Part shown: one piece after another, positions 7,214-15,421 of the stretch
How the letters are laid out: every line of letters starts with the position of its first letter
Numbering within the stretch: position 1 is the stretch's first letter
Assembly (NCBI GenBank): GCA_963749365.1
Contig: CAVVME010000001.1
Location: forward strand, 1-64,000
Length of the DNA: 64,000 nt
Origin: WHSW01 sp963749365
GTDB taxonomy: Bacteria; Actinomycetota; Thermoleophilia; Solirubrobacterales; 70-9
Direction of reading: 5' to 3'
Notes under the pieces: model-generated
Told to the model about the DNA's origin: nothing
Databases searched by the model: none
Seen by the model: the letters and a program-made list of their open reading frames with translations, nothing else
Program-made: the position numbers and the translations under genes

Positions 7214-7750
7214 ATGAGTAAGCCGTTCAGACTCGGCGGATACGGAGCAAGCGCCGTTCTGGTGCTGCTCGGGATCGCCTGCATTGTCGTCGGCTTCCTC
7301 GGCCGCGCCGAGGTCAGTGACCGACTCCAGCAGGAACAGATCGTCGGCACGCCCGATTCCTCGATTGCCGGTGAGACCGTGGACACCGGAGGCGAGGCCA
7401 AGACATTCGCGGACACGATCCGCAAGCACACGCTCGAGGCCACTGGCGGCCTAACCTACGCGGAGATGCCGCGGGCGGTCTTTGCGGCCACCGACAAGCC
7501 GGTTCCCGAGGACCAGGTCGACCAGGCGCTGGCCTCGGGTAAAGCGATCGACAATCCCGAGCGGCAGATCTGGATCACCTCGACCGCCCTCAGCACGGCG
7601 CTCAATACCTCGTACTTCGCAGAGAGCGTCGCCACGTTCACGATCGTCATCGGGCTCGCGCTGATCCTCGTCGGCATCGGCCTCTTGGTCCTCACGCGCA
7701 ATGCCACCCGAGTCGAATCTCGAGCTGGCGCGCCGCCTGGCACTGGCTGA
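7214..7750 (+). CDS. two-helix membrane protein of unknown function
   Basis: The 178-residue protein has a transmembrane helix at residues 11-30 (GASAVLVLLGIACIVVGFLG), a soluble extracytoplasmic region of about 105 residues, and a second helix near 140-160 (FTIVIGLALILVGIGLLVLT). A short basic tail follows. A GGGGACG ribosome site precedes the ATG. The domain between the helices is rich in Thr, Ala and acidic residues with no cysteine. I do not recognise a named family. The stop codon lies within interspersed-repeat copy 3, so the last residues may have been replaced. Confidence 0.65.
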   Translation: MSKPFRLGGYGASAVLVLLGIACIVVGFLGRAEVSDRLQQEQIVGTPDSSIAGETVDTGGEAKTFADTIRKHTLEATGGLTYAEMPRAVFAATDKPVPEDQVDQALASGKAIDNPERQIWITSTALSTALNTSYFAESVATFTIVIGLALILVGIGLLVLTRNATRVESRAGAPPGTG

Positions 7751-7803
7751 GGGCACGCCTGAAGACCTGATCGCGGACTATCGCTTCTCGTCCAAAGCGG
7801 TAC
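7749..7803 (+). repeat. interspersed repeat, partial copy 3
   Basis: GGGCACGCCTGAAG matches copy 1 (GGGCACGCCTGAAG at about 1689-1702). CCTGATCGCGG, ACTATCGCTTCTCGTCC match copy 2 with about two changes. It straddles the end of the membrane-protein gene and the upstream region of the SMP-30 gene. Confidence 0.45.
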
Positions 7804-7880
7804 TTCTGCTCTCACGCGGGAGCAGAAGCGAACGGCCTTCCCGGCTGCCACGTAGGGTTCGGCTCTATACGTTCCCCGCG

Positions 7881-8735
7881 ATGGGTACCACCACCATCCT
7901 CGATCGGTTGCGCTTTCCCGAGTCGACGCGCTGGCACGACGGGCGGCTGTGGGTTTGCAATTGGCTCGCCTCCGAGGTCTTGGCCGTCGATCCCGCGGAC
8001 GGCAACGCCGAGGTGGTGGCGAGGGTTCCGGTGCCGATCCCGTTCTGCATCGACTGGCTGCCCGACGGCAGGCTGCTTGTGACCGGCGGCGGGGAGCGCA
8101 CGCTGCTCGTTCAGGCGAGCGACGGAACGCTGGAGCGGTACGCGGATCTCACCGGTGTCGTGACGAAGGGAGCGATCAACGAGGTCGTCGTCGACGGGCG
8201 GGGGCACGCGTTCGTCAACGGCAGCGGCTACGACATGATGGCCGGAGAGGCTCCCGCGCCTGGGCCGATCGTCTGCGTAACGTCCGAAGGCGTGGGGCGT
8301 GAGGTTGCCGACACCATCCACTTCGGCAACGGCATGGCCATCACCCCCGACGACTCGACGCTCATCGTCGCCGAGTCCCACGCGGCACGCCTGACCGCGT
8401 TCGCAATCGCTGTGGACGGCTCGCTCGACAACCGGCGCGTCTGGGCGCACCTCGGCGATGACGCAGCGCCCGATGGGATATGCCTCGACGCGGACGGCGC
8501 CGTCTGGTACGCCGACGTCCCGAACCAGCACTGCGTGCGCGTTGCCGAGGGCGGGGAGGTGCTCGACGTCGTCGAGGCCGACCGGGGCTGCTTTGCGTGC
8601 ATGCTCGGCGGCGCCGACGGCCAGACACTCTTCATCGCCGCCGCGGAGTGGGACGGCGACGCGGGCATGGTCTCGCCCGAGACGGGCCAGCTGCTCGCGG
8701 CACGAGCGCCGGCACCGCACGACGGACGCCCCTGA
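7881..8735 (+). CDS. SMP-30/gluconolactonase family protein
   Basis: The conserved region begins at ATG 7881 (MGTTTILDRLRFPESTRWHD). The in-frame extension upstream to 7701 is repeat and spacer sequence. The 284-residue product is a six-bladed beta-propeller with metal ligands where expected: Glu in FPESTRW, Asn in INEVVVDGRG, Asn in FGNGMAITPDD, and Asp in APDGICLDADG. Family members hydrolyse sugar lactones or related esters using one divalent cation. No sugar genes are adjacent, so the substrate is open. Confidence 0.87.
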   Translation: MGTTTILDRLRFPESTRWHDGRLWVCNWLASEVLAVDPADGNAEVVARVPVPIPFCIDWLPDGRLLVTGGGERTLLVQASDGTLERYADLTGVVTKGAINEVVVDGRGHAFVNGSGYDMMAGEAPAPGPIVCVTSEGVGREVADTIHFGNGMAITPDDSTLIVAESHAARLTAFAIAVDGSLDNRRVWAHLGDDAAPDGICLDADGAVWYADVPNQHCVRVAEGGEVLDVVEADRGCFACMLGGADGQTLFIAAAEWDGDAGMVSPETGQLLAARAPAPHDGRP

Positions 8736-8772
8736 CGCCCTACTGCTGTGCGCGAACACGAGCAGCCGATGG

Positions 8773-8922
8773 CTAGAGGAGCAACCCATCAGTCGCGGGC
8801 ATCGTCGGCGCTCGGCGCGAGTGGACCGCGCTGATGACCTCGGTGTTGTCAATTCCCTGCAGATAGACCGACGTGACGCCGAGGTCGGCGTGGCCGAGCT
8901 GGCGCTGGATGACGTCGGCACG
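8773..8922 (-). pseudogene. tyrosine recombinase (integrase), C-terminal fragment
   Basis: In the frame ending TAG 8773-8775 the sequence reads VIQRQLGHADLGVTSVYLQG, then IDNTEVISAVHSRRAPTMPA. This is the catalytic C-terminus of phage-type integrases: the 'LGH' box and the nucleophilic Tyr in 'TSVYLQ'. Upstream of about 8922 the same frame loses similarity. The R-H-x-x-R box and the N-terminal domains are absent. It is therefore a dead remnant. It supports past mobile-element activity in this part of the window. Confidence 0.75.
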
Positions 8923-9080
8923 CAGCGGGGCTCGGACGCGGTTTGGCCGCTGCCACGCGATTGCAGAAGTGCGATGCGCTCCACGCGAGACGCCTCCTGC
9001 TCGTCCCAATCAGCGACGAGATTCACCACGAGGCTGGCCGCTGCTCGCCAGGGAACGCAACACGGTGTTGCGGTCCATGT

Positions 9081-9614
9081 TCATCCGCCCTGGGGCCGCC
9101 CCATCGCGCAGACCGCGGGGACCGGGCGCAGGTCCTCGACCAGCACCCTGTCGACGGAGAATCCGCCCTCGCGTAGCCGGTCGGCCAGCTCGTTCCCGAG
9201 GTCCCGGGCTCGCTCCGGCGCGTAGTGGCGCGCGTCCCAGAAGAGGTAGACGACCCCGTCCCGGGCGAGGTGCGCGCGGACGGCACCGAGCGCCGCCTCC
9301 GGCTGCTGCCAGAAGGGAGCGACGTTGAAGGCGAAGACCGTGTCGAAGCGCCGATCGCCAAGGTCGGCGTCCTCCAGGGCGATGGCCTCGAGCACAGCCC
9401 TGCCCGCGTCGACGTGCTCGCGGTTCCTCCGCGTGGCCATCTCGATCATCTTGGGCGAGCGGTCGATCGCGGTGATCGTTCCCGTCGTCAGCCTCTCGCA
9501 GACCAGCGAGACCGCGACGCCGTGGCCGCAGCCGACCTCGAGCAGGCGGTCGGCCGGGTGAACCTCCAGAGTGTCGACCGCCCAGACCAACCGCTCCGAT
9601 GCCTTGCCCGCCAT
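9081..9614 (-). CDS. class I SAM-dependent methyltransferase
   Basis: The 177-residue protein carries motif I (LLEVGCGHGVAVSLVC, about residues 24-39), the motif II acidic residue in ITAIDRSPKMIEMA, and FDTVFAFNVAPFW at motif IV. It ends LRPVPAVCAMGRPQGG. Short single-domain methyltransferases of this kind act on small molecules; the acceptor is unknown. The conserved fold starts close to the ATG at 9612-9614, and only about 13 bp separate it from a truncated reductase on the other strand. A breakpoint therefore sits beside the gene. Confidence 0.82.
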   Translation of the reverse strand: MAGKASERLVWAVDTLEVHPADRLLEVGCGHGVAVSLVCERLTTGTITAIDRSPKMIEMATRRNREHVDAGRAVLEAIALEDADLGDRRFDTVFAFNVAPFWQQPEAALGAVRAHLARDGVVYLFWDARHYAPERARDLGNELADRLREGGFSVDRVLVEDLRPVPAVCAMGRPQGG

Positions 9615-9627
9615 GCCCCAGCAATAG

Positions 9628-9942
9628 CATCACCGCACGCTCGACCGCGTCCAGGGCAACGCCCGGCTCGCCGAGGCGCCGCTCGCCGAAGAGGTCGCCG
9701 CGGCACTCGACGCGGCCGGCAAGGACGTTGAGATCGGCGGCGCCGGCCTGGCCGCGGCGGCGATCGAGCTCGGCCTCGCTGACGAGCTGTGCATGTTCCG
9801 CTATCCGGTCGTCGTCGGTGGCGGCACGCCGTTCCTGCCGCCGATCACCGAAGGCATCGCGCTGGACCTGATCGAGACCAGGACATTCGGCTCGCGCGTG
9901 ATCTACGAGCGCTACGGGCGCGCCCGCGATGACGCGAGCTGA
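9628..9942 (+). pseudogene. RibD C-terminal-domain reductase, 5'-truncated
   Basis: The frame from 9628 to TGA 9940-9942 reads RTLDRVQGNARLAE, then DVEIGGAGLAAAAIELGLAD, then VVVGGGTPFLPPI and FGSRVIYERYGR. This matches the C-terminal two thirds of the RibD_C/DHFR-like family. The N-terminal 80 or so residues, including the 'SLDGF' strand and any start codon, are missing; a stop lies just upstream at 9625-9627. The loss lies next to the divergent methyltransferase gene. It is not a continuation of the intact relative at 1801, whose sequence differs. Confidence 0.7.
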
Positions 9943-10099
9943 TACGGGACACCGGTCCTGCTCCTGCGCTAAGGCAATCGTCCAAGCCCGCCGCTATCCG
10001 GCTCTCGCCCTGACGACTAAGGGAGTCTCGTCCGGTGCCGCTCCACTGTCGCTTCGCGCGAAGAGCGGCTCCCAACCGGATAGCTCGCCTTGGGCGCCC

Positions 10100-11638
10100 C
10101 TAGATGGCGGCGGGCTCCGGCGCCTGCTCGGGCTGCCGAGGTTCCTCGGGCGCGCCGTGGGAGACGAAGTCGCTCTGGCGCACCAGCGCCAGCACCGCTA
10201 TCGCGCCGCTGAACAGGATCAACGCCCCAATCAAGAGGATGTCGTTGAAGGCGTCGGTAAAGGCGATGCCCGCCGCGTTGACCGCCTGGTCGTGGAGCGG
10301 GGGCGGCGCCTGGCTCGCAGCCTGGGTGCCGCTCGCCGCGACGCCGTCAGCGAACCCGCTTGGTGCCTGGGGCAGCAGCTTGGCGAGCTCGTCGGAGATC
10401 TTGCTCTGAAAGACCGCGCCGAGGGCGGCGATCCCGGTCGCCACGCCTGCGATCCGCATCGTGTTGTTGATCCCGGAGGCCATGCCCGACCGCGCCGCGG
10501 GCACGACCCCGAGCGCGGTCGAAGCGATCGACGGATTCGAGAGCCCGATGCCGAAGCCGCTGACCATGAACCCGGCGAGCAGGGTCGTCCACCCCGAGTC
10601 GGGCTCGGCCCCGCGCATCAGCAACAACCCGACGCCGACGAGCGCCAAGCCAATCGTCAGCGGTAGCCGCGCCGGGATCTTCGCGACAAGGTTGCGGGTG
10701 GCGAGCGGCACGATAAAAGCGAACAGGGTCAGCGGCAGGAAGCGGACGCCGGCCTCGAGCGGCGTCATCCCGATCACGCTCTGCATGTAGATCGTGATGT
10801 AGAGGAGCATCGCGAACATCCCGGCGCCGATTGCGAAGGTGCCGTAGGAGACGCCCGAGAACGCGGGCTTGCGGAACAGGCCGAGGTCGAACATCGCATG
10901 CTCCTGGCGCCACTCGAAGAGGACAAACGCCGCGAGCAGGACGGCCGCGCCGACCAGCGCGCCGACGATCAGCGCGCTGCCCCAGCCCTCGGCGTTGCCG
11001 CGCAGCAGGCCGAAAATCAGCGCGAAGAGCCCGAGCGAAAAGGTGATCAGGCCCGCCCAGTCGAGGCGCTTGGCCTCGGGGTCGCGCGACTCACCGGCGT
11101 GGGTCTTGGCGAGGATCATGGTGCCGATGCCGATCGGCACGTTGACGAAGAAGATCCACTCCCAGCCGAGCCCGTCGGTGAGCGCCCCACCGACCAGCGG
11201 CCCGACCGCGACCGCGCCGCCGATCGTCGCGCCCCAAGCGGCGATCGCGGTGCCGCGCTGGGGGCCCTGGAACTCCTGGGCGATCAGCGCCAGCGAGGTC
11301 GCGAACATCGCCGCCCCGCCGACGCCTTGCAGGCCCCGCGCGAGGTGTAGGAAGGTGGCGCTGGTCGCCAGCCCGCAGAGCAGTGATGCGACTGTGAACA
11401 CCCCGACCCCGATCACGAACAGCCGCCGCCGGCCGAAGCGGTCGGCGAGCGTGCCCATCGTCAGCGTCACCGCCGCGATCATCAGCGTGTAGGCGTCGAC
11501 CACCCACTGCAGCCCGGTGAGGTCCGTGTCGAGGTCCTTCTGGATGTCGGGCAGCGCGACATTGACGACGGTGATGTCGAGCAGCAACATGAACGTCGCC
11601 AGGCAGACCGCGAGCAGGCTCCACCACTTACGTTCCAC
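10100..11638 (-). CDS. MFS multidrug exporter, DHA2 (EmrB/QacA) type, 14 helices
   Basis: The 512-residue product starts MERKWWSLLAVCLATFMLLL and shows the DHA2 landmarks. DITVVNVALPDIQKDL is in helix 1, GTLADRFGRRRLF is motif A between helices 2 and 3, and a Gly/Pro-rich motif C is in helix 5 (GGAVAVGPLVGGAL). The length and about 14 hydrophobic segments fit the 14-helix family, which expels drugs or dyes by proton antiport. It is a single gene. The 157 bp before it on the right-hand strand order (9943-10099) hold nothing recognisable. No regulator is adjacent. Confidence 0.9.
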   Translation of the reverse strand: MERKWWSLLAVCLATFMLLLDITVVNVALPDIQKDLDTDLTGLQWVVDAYTLMIAAVTLTMGTLADRFGRRRLFVIGVGVFTVASLLCGLATSATFLHLARGLQGVGGAAMFATSLALIAQEFQGPQRGTAIAAWGATIGGAVAVGPLVGGALTDGLGWEWIFFVNVPIGIGTMILAKTHAGESRDPEAKRLDWAGLITFSLGLFALIFGLLRGNAEGWGSALIVGALVGAAVLLAAFVLFEWRQEHAMFDLGLFRKPAFSGVSYGTFAIGAGMFAMLLYITIYMQSVIGMTPLEAGVRFLPLTLFAFIVPLATRNLVAKIPARLPLTIGLALVGVGLLLMRGAEPDSGWTTLLAGFMVSGFGIGLSNPSIASTALGVVPAARSGMASGINNTMRIAGVATGIAALGAVFQSKISDELAKLLPQAPSGFADGVAASGTQAASQAPPPLHDQAVNAAGIAFTDAFNDILLIGALILFSGAIAVLALVRQSDFVSHGAPEEPRQPEQAPEPAAI

Positions 11639-11781
11639 TGGACATCAACCTCCTACTTCGCGTGGCTTGCGGAGGAGACCGTCACTAGGACGACATACCG
11701 GCGCGCCCGAAATCGACTGCCGGTCACACTGCTCGGCCGCGTCGGCGTACGCCGGCGCCTCCGCTCGAGCTTAGTGGACTC

Positions 11782-11994
11782 GTGCGTCGGGCAATCCTGC
11801 GCGACTCCTCCTCGGTTGTCGCTCAGCCGAGTCCCTGCATCCGCCTCGCGGTATCGCTTGAGTTCCTCCGCGCGATCGACTACGAGTTCCCGGCCTGGGC
11901 CGAGGACTACATGACCGCAGTCCAGGCCGCGCTCGGCGACGCCTATGCGGAGCCGGTCGAGGACGTGGGCGGGTTCGTGGCCTCGGTCAAGTAG
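11782..11994 (+). CDS. short hypothetical frame, possibly a gene 3' fragment
   Basis: The 70-codon frame starts at ATG or an equivalent near 11782. Residues 22-70 look protein-like (VSLEFLRAIDYEFPAWAEDY, then MTAVQAALGDAYAEPVEDVG). The first 20 residues do not. This could be the C-terminus of a lost gene or a small independent protein. I do not recognise a family. It lies in a fragment-rich stretch upstream of the tRNA-derived repeat. From 11995 to 12151 I see no feature. Confidence 0.3.
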   Translation: MRRAILRDSSSVVAQPSPCIRLAVSLEFLRAIDYEFPAWAEDYMTAVQAALGDAYAEPVEDVGGFVASVK

Positions 11995-12151
11995 AGGACA
12001 GCCGGCGATTTCGCTTTGGCCCACGCCTCGTCGTGCTGGATGGTGGTCGGAGCGCCCTCGGCGAATCGATCTGCAGAGGCCACGGCGTGCCAGAGCCGAC
12101 CTCCGGGCGGGGGTGGTCCTCGGGCGCGGCGTGTTCGGGGCCGTGGAACGA

Positions 12152-12226
12152 AAAAGACCCGCCTGAGCGGGCCTTTCTCGTATAGCGGGGTCGGTTTTGA
12201 ACCCACGACCTCCGGGTTGTGAGCGG
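12152..12226 (-). repeat. partial copy of initiator tRNA 3' half with its terminator (att-like)
   Basis: Positions 12152-12177 repeat the hairpin CCCGC-CTGA-GCGGG with flanking A and T runs. Positions 12183-12226 repeat the 3' half of the tRNA at 13856-13929: acceptor 3' strand, T arm (TTGAACCCACGACC) and the 3' side of the anticodon arm. The longest exact run is 23 bp, and similarity stops within the anticodon arm. Order and orientation equal the intact locus 1.7 kb away. This is what the distal attachment site of an element inserted at a tRNA 3' end looks like. From 12240 to 12509 there is only the upstream region of the flavoprotein gene. Confidence 0.65.
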
Positions 12227-12509
12227 GAGAGCAGGTCGAGAAACTGGCGAGGTTCGCACGATCTCCGTCTCAGTCGTAGGCTGCGATCGCGTGCGCCCTG
12301 GTCCGGCGCCGCCCCGCACCGACGGGGCTCCTCGTCCATCACCGCACAAGAGCATGGCCGCCGCTTGCCCCCCGTGGCCATCGAGCTCGCTCGGACGAGA
12401 TTGGGCAAGCGATCCGGGGGTTCGCCTACCGCCCGAGGACACCGCAACCGGACGAGGGTTAACCGTTAGATTCAGACTGACTCGATCAGCGATCCGATCA
12501 AGGATGTAA

Positions 12510-13751
12510 ATGCCCCAGCAATCTGGTTCCACGGCGACTGACACCCTGCATCCCGGGGGCCACGTACATGTCCTCGGCGCGGGACCGGTGGGCCTGATGC
12601 TCACGGCTCTGCTGCAGCCGGTCGACGGAATGTCCGTCCATCTGTATGAGAAGCGACGCGAGTACACGCGCACCCGGATGGTCCAGCTGGCGCCGTACCT
12701 CGTCGCGGACTCCGTCGAGAGCTACCGCACGGACTACATCGACGGAGACACCATCGCGGCCGTGTTCGAGCCGGCCGAGCTGGACGAGGGCCTCGCGTTC
12801 AGACAGTCCATTCCGGCGGATCTGATGGCGCTGCTTCGCGACTGGTCACAGGGATTCTGTCCGCTGAACGCGATCGAGCGGTCGCTCAGCGACCTGATCG
12901 ATGCGCGCAAGTCGAACGCCGTTGAGCGCACAGCCGAGGTCGTGACCATCGAAGAGGCGATCGGGATACTCGAGCCAGGAGACGCGCTGATCGACTGCAC
13001 GGGACACCGATCCGTGCTTCGAGACCACCTCGTGCCGGGAGCGGATGACGTCGAGAGCGCGAACACGCTGAACATCAGACTCGAGTACGCGCTGGTGATC
13101 ACGTTCCTATACGGGCAGAGGTACGACTGCAACGAGTACTGCAAGTACTACAAGAACGAGGGCAACGTACAGTACAAATTCATTCCGGCCGTGCACCGCA
13201 CGTACTACGACGGCGGCATCACCCATGTGACGGGGATCGTCAGGATCACCGCGGAGGACTTCGAGGCGATGCCGCCGCAGTTCGACGGCGAGTGGCTTCG
13301 TGACAACTTCCCCGAAGTCGCAGAGTCGATGGACCGTTTCATCGACAAGATCAAGCAGGAGACCCACGGCGAGATCGTCGGCGACCTGGAGATCGTCCGT
13401 ATTCCTTTGAATCTGTACCGGGCCCGCAATGCGACCAGTCGGAAGTGGCGCACAGAAGGGAATGCCGACCACCCGTTCTCCACCTCGCCAGTGTTCCTGG
13501 CCGGCGATTCGGCGATCGGCTCGCCCTACTTCCAGTCGATCTCGCTGGGCCTTGAGTGCGCGATGGTCCTTGCGGGACTCATCGCGCACCGGGACCTGCC
13601 GCTGAGAGACATGCTCGACCGCTATGAGCTCTACATCTACAAGCAGTGGCTTCGCGTCTATATGCGGAGCAAGATGATCAAGCACAACAAGGATCTGCTC
13701 GAGTGCGTCGACGACAGATACGCGCTCCTCGACCTGTTGCACGTCTATTGA
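12510..13751 (+). CDS. FAD-dependent monooxygenase-like flavoprotein
   Basis: The 413-residue protein has an N-terminal Rossmann motif, VHVLGAGPVGLMLTALL (about residues 15-31). A second conserved segment, DALIDCTGHRSVLRDHL, lies near 155. The C-terminal FAD-phosphate motif is FLAGDSAIGSPYFQSISLGL (about 330-349). Together they match the aromatic-hydroxylase/halogenase-type flavoprotein fold. The central region is rich in Tyr, Asp and Glu (YDCNEYCKYYKNEG) and is not one I recognise, so substrate and reaction are unknown. An AAGGA ribosome site precedes ATG 12510. Base use is less GC-rich than in genes to the right. It is the only gene between the two tRNA-derived repeats. Confidence 0.75.
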   Translation: MPQQSGSTATDTLHPGGHVHVLGAGPVGLMLTALLQPVDGMSVHLYEKRREYTRTRMVQLAPYLVADSVESYRTDYIDGDTIAAVFEPAELDEGLAFRQSIPADLMALLRDWSQGFCPLNAIERSLSDLIDARKSNAVERTAEVVTIEEAIGILEPGDALIDCTGHRSVLRDHLVPGADDVESANTLNIRLEYALVITFLYGQRYDCNEYCKYYKNEGNVQYKFIPAVHRTYYDGGITHVTGIVRITAEDFEAMPPQFDGEWLRDNFPEVAESMDRFIDKIKQETHGEIVGDLEIVRIPLNLYRARNATSRKWRTEGNADHPFSTSPVFLAGDSAIGSPYFQSISLGLECAMVLAGLIAHRDLPLRDMLDRYELYIYKQWLRVYMRSKMIKHNKDLLECVDDRYALLDLLHVY

Positions 13752-13824
13752 GGGCACTCCGGCGTCCGATCGGCGCCAGCGAGGCCGTGGGATCGCCGAC
13801 AGCAACGGATCCGCCCGAGAAACC

Positions 13825-13850
13825 GAAAGGCCCGCCTGAGCGGGCCTTTC
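13825..13850. terminator. terminator hairpin serving the tRNA and the flavoprotein gene
   Basis: GAAAGGCCCGC and GCGGGCCTTTC form a perfect 11-bp stem around a CTGA loop. It lies 5 bp past the tRNA 3' end on the minus strand and 74 bp past the flavoprotein stop on the plus strand, with a T run on both sides. It probably works in both directions. A slightly degenerate copy lies at 12152-12177. Confidence 0.75.
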
Positions 13851-13855
13851 TTCAA

Positions 13856-13929
13856 TAGCGGGGGTGGGATTTGAACCCACGACCTCCGGGTTATGAGCCC
13901 GGCGAGCTACCTGACTGCTCCACCCCGCG
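13856..13929 (-). tRNA. initiator tRNA-fMet (anticodon CAU)
   Basis: The 74-base gene reads CGCGGGG at the 5' acceptor strand and CCCCGCT-A at the 3' end. The first base pair is mismatched (C1 opposite U72), a hallmark of initiator tRNA. The anticodon arm is CGGGC-TCATAAC-CCG, with the three G-C pairs of initiators next to the loop. The T arm is GTGGG-TTCAAAT-CCCAC. CCA is not encoded. A terminator follows directly. It marks the border between the fragment-rich left part of the window and the compact right part. Confidence 0.95.
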
Positions 13930-13965
13930 GCGTGCGTTCAAGGTAGCAGGCAAGCGCTCGCTCGG

Positions 13966-15375
13966 CTAGCGCAGCGAGTCGATGATCTGCTGCACGTCAG
14001 CGACCGTGGTCGCGGGGTTGACGAAGCAGAAGCGCAGCACGGTCTCGCCGTCCCAGCTCGTCGGCGCGGTCAGGGTCAGCCCGTCCGCGAGCGCCTTGCC
14101 AGACCACGCTTCGTAGTCGCCGGATTGCCAGCCTTTGCGCCGGAAGACGACTACCGACAGCTCAGGCTCGAACAGCAGCTCCAGGTGAGGCGCCGCGGTG
14201 ATCAGCTCCGCAGCTTGGCGGGCGAGCGCGAGCCCGTATTCGACCGCCTCGGTGTACGCCCGCGCGCCGTGGGCGGCCAGCGAGAACCAGAACGGCAGGC
14301 CACGGGCGCGTCGGGAGAGGTGGACCGCGTAGTCGGAAGGGTTCCATTCGCCGCGGCTCTCGATCGGGTCGATGTACTCGGCCCGCTGGGTGAAGGCGGC
14401 CCGGGCCTGGGCAGGATCCCGGTAGAGCAGGGCGGCGCAATCGAGCGGCGCGAACAGCCACTTGTGCGGGTCGACGACGAACGAGTCCGCCCGCTCGACG
14501 CCCGCGAACCGGTCGCGGACGCTCGGCGCCGCGAGCGCGGCGCCGCCGTAGGCGCCGTCGACGTGAAGCCACAGCTCGTGCTCCTCGCAGACGTCGGCGA
14601 TCCCGGCGAGGTCGTCGATCACGCCGATGTTCGTCGTCCCGGCCGTGGCCGCGACCACGCAGGGCTCGATCTCCGAGGCCGAGAGCGCTTCGCGCAGGGC
14701 GGGTCCCAGCATCCGACCGCGATCGTCGCCGCGGACCTCGAGCACGTCCAGGTCCAGCACCCGGGCGGCGAGCCGCAACGACGAGTGTCCCCCGGCGGCC
14801 AGCGCGACCGCCGCCGGCCGCGGGTCGCCGGCATGCCGCCGCCGATGCGCGTCGCGACCGACCGCCAGGGCGCTCAGGTTGCCGGCGGTCGCGCCGCTGA
14901 CAAACACGCCTCCCGCCTCGGCCGGCCATTCGAGCAGGTCGGCGATCCAGCGCAGCGCCTGGTTCTCGGCGTGGATCGCGCCGGCGCCCTCGATCCACCA
15001 GTCGGCGAAGATCTTCGAGGCCGAGACGGCGATGTCGAACAGCGTCGACGCGGTCGTCGGCACGTTGGGGACGAAGCTCAGAAAGCGCGGATGGCTCGGG
15101 TCGACGCAGGCCGGCGCCAGCACCTCGCGAAAGATCCGCAGCGCCTCCTCGGCGCCGAGCCCTTCCTCGGTCACGGTCGGCCCGGTGAGCCGTTCGAGCT
15201 CCTGCTCGGAGGCGGGCGCGTTCAGCAGCGGAGCCCGCCCGAGGCGATCTCCGACGTAGTCGAAGATCCGACCCGCGAGCGCCTCGGCCTCGGCGTCGAA
15301 GAGGTGCATCTGGGCCCCTTCGGCGGCCGGATCGCGATCCGCGCCTTCGGGGCTCGGGCTGCCGTCCGTGGACAT
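13966..15375 (-). CDS. PLP-dependent group II amino-acid decarboxylase family protein
   Basis: The 469-residue protein is of the aromatic-amino-acid/glutamate decarboxylase family. The PLP-binding lysine lies in FVVDPHKWLFAP, and upstream are the conserved FVSGATAGNLSAL and ELWLHVDGAYGGAAL (the Asp pairing with the PLP nitrogen). The conserved N-terminal region begins near the ATG at 15307-15309; I give the longer start at 15373-15375, whose first 22 residues are low-complexity. Members decarboxylate aromatic amino acids, but some act as aldehyde synthases, and the residues that separate these are not decidable here. It lies 46 bp downstream of the lipoprotein gene on the same strand. Confidence 0.88.
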   Translation of the reverse strand: MSTDGSPSPEGADRDPAAEGAQMHLFDAEAEALAGRIFDYVGDRLGRAPLLNAPASEQELERLTGPTVTEEGLGAEEALRIFREVLAPACVDPSHPRFLSFVPNVPTTASTLFDIAVSASKIFADWWIEGAGAIHAENQALRWIADLLEWPAEAGGVFVSGATAGNLSALAVGRDAHRRRHAGDPRPAAVALAAGGHSSLRLAARVLDLDVLEVRGDDRGRMLGPALREALSASEIEPCVVAATAGTTNIGVIDDLAGIADVCEEHELWLHVDGAYGGAALAAPSVRDRFAGVERADSFVVDPHKWLFAPLDCAALLYRDPAQARAAFTQRAEYIDPIESRGEWNPSDYAVHLSRRARGLPFWFSLAAHGARAYTEAVEYGLALARQAAELITAAPHLELLFEPELSVVVFRRKGWQSGDYEAWSGKALADGLTLTAPTSWDGETVLRFCFVNPATTVADVQQIIDSLR

Positions 15376-15421
15376 GCCCTGCAACCTAACGTCAGCCCAC
15401 CCCCGTCCGCTTCGGGCGTCG

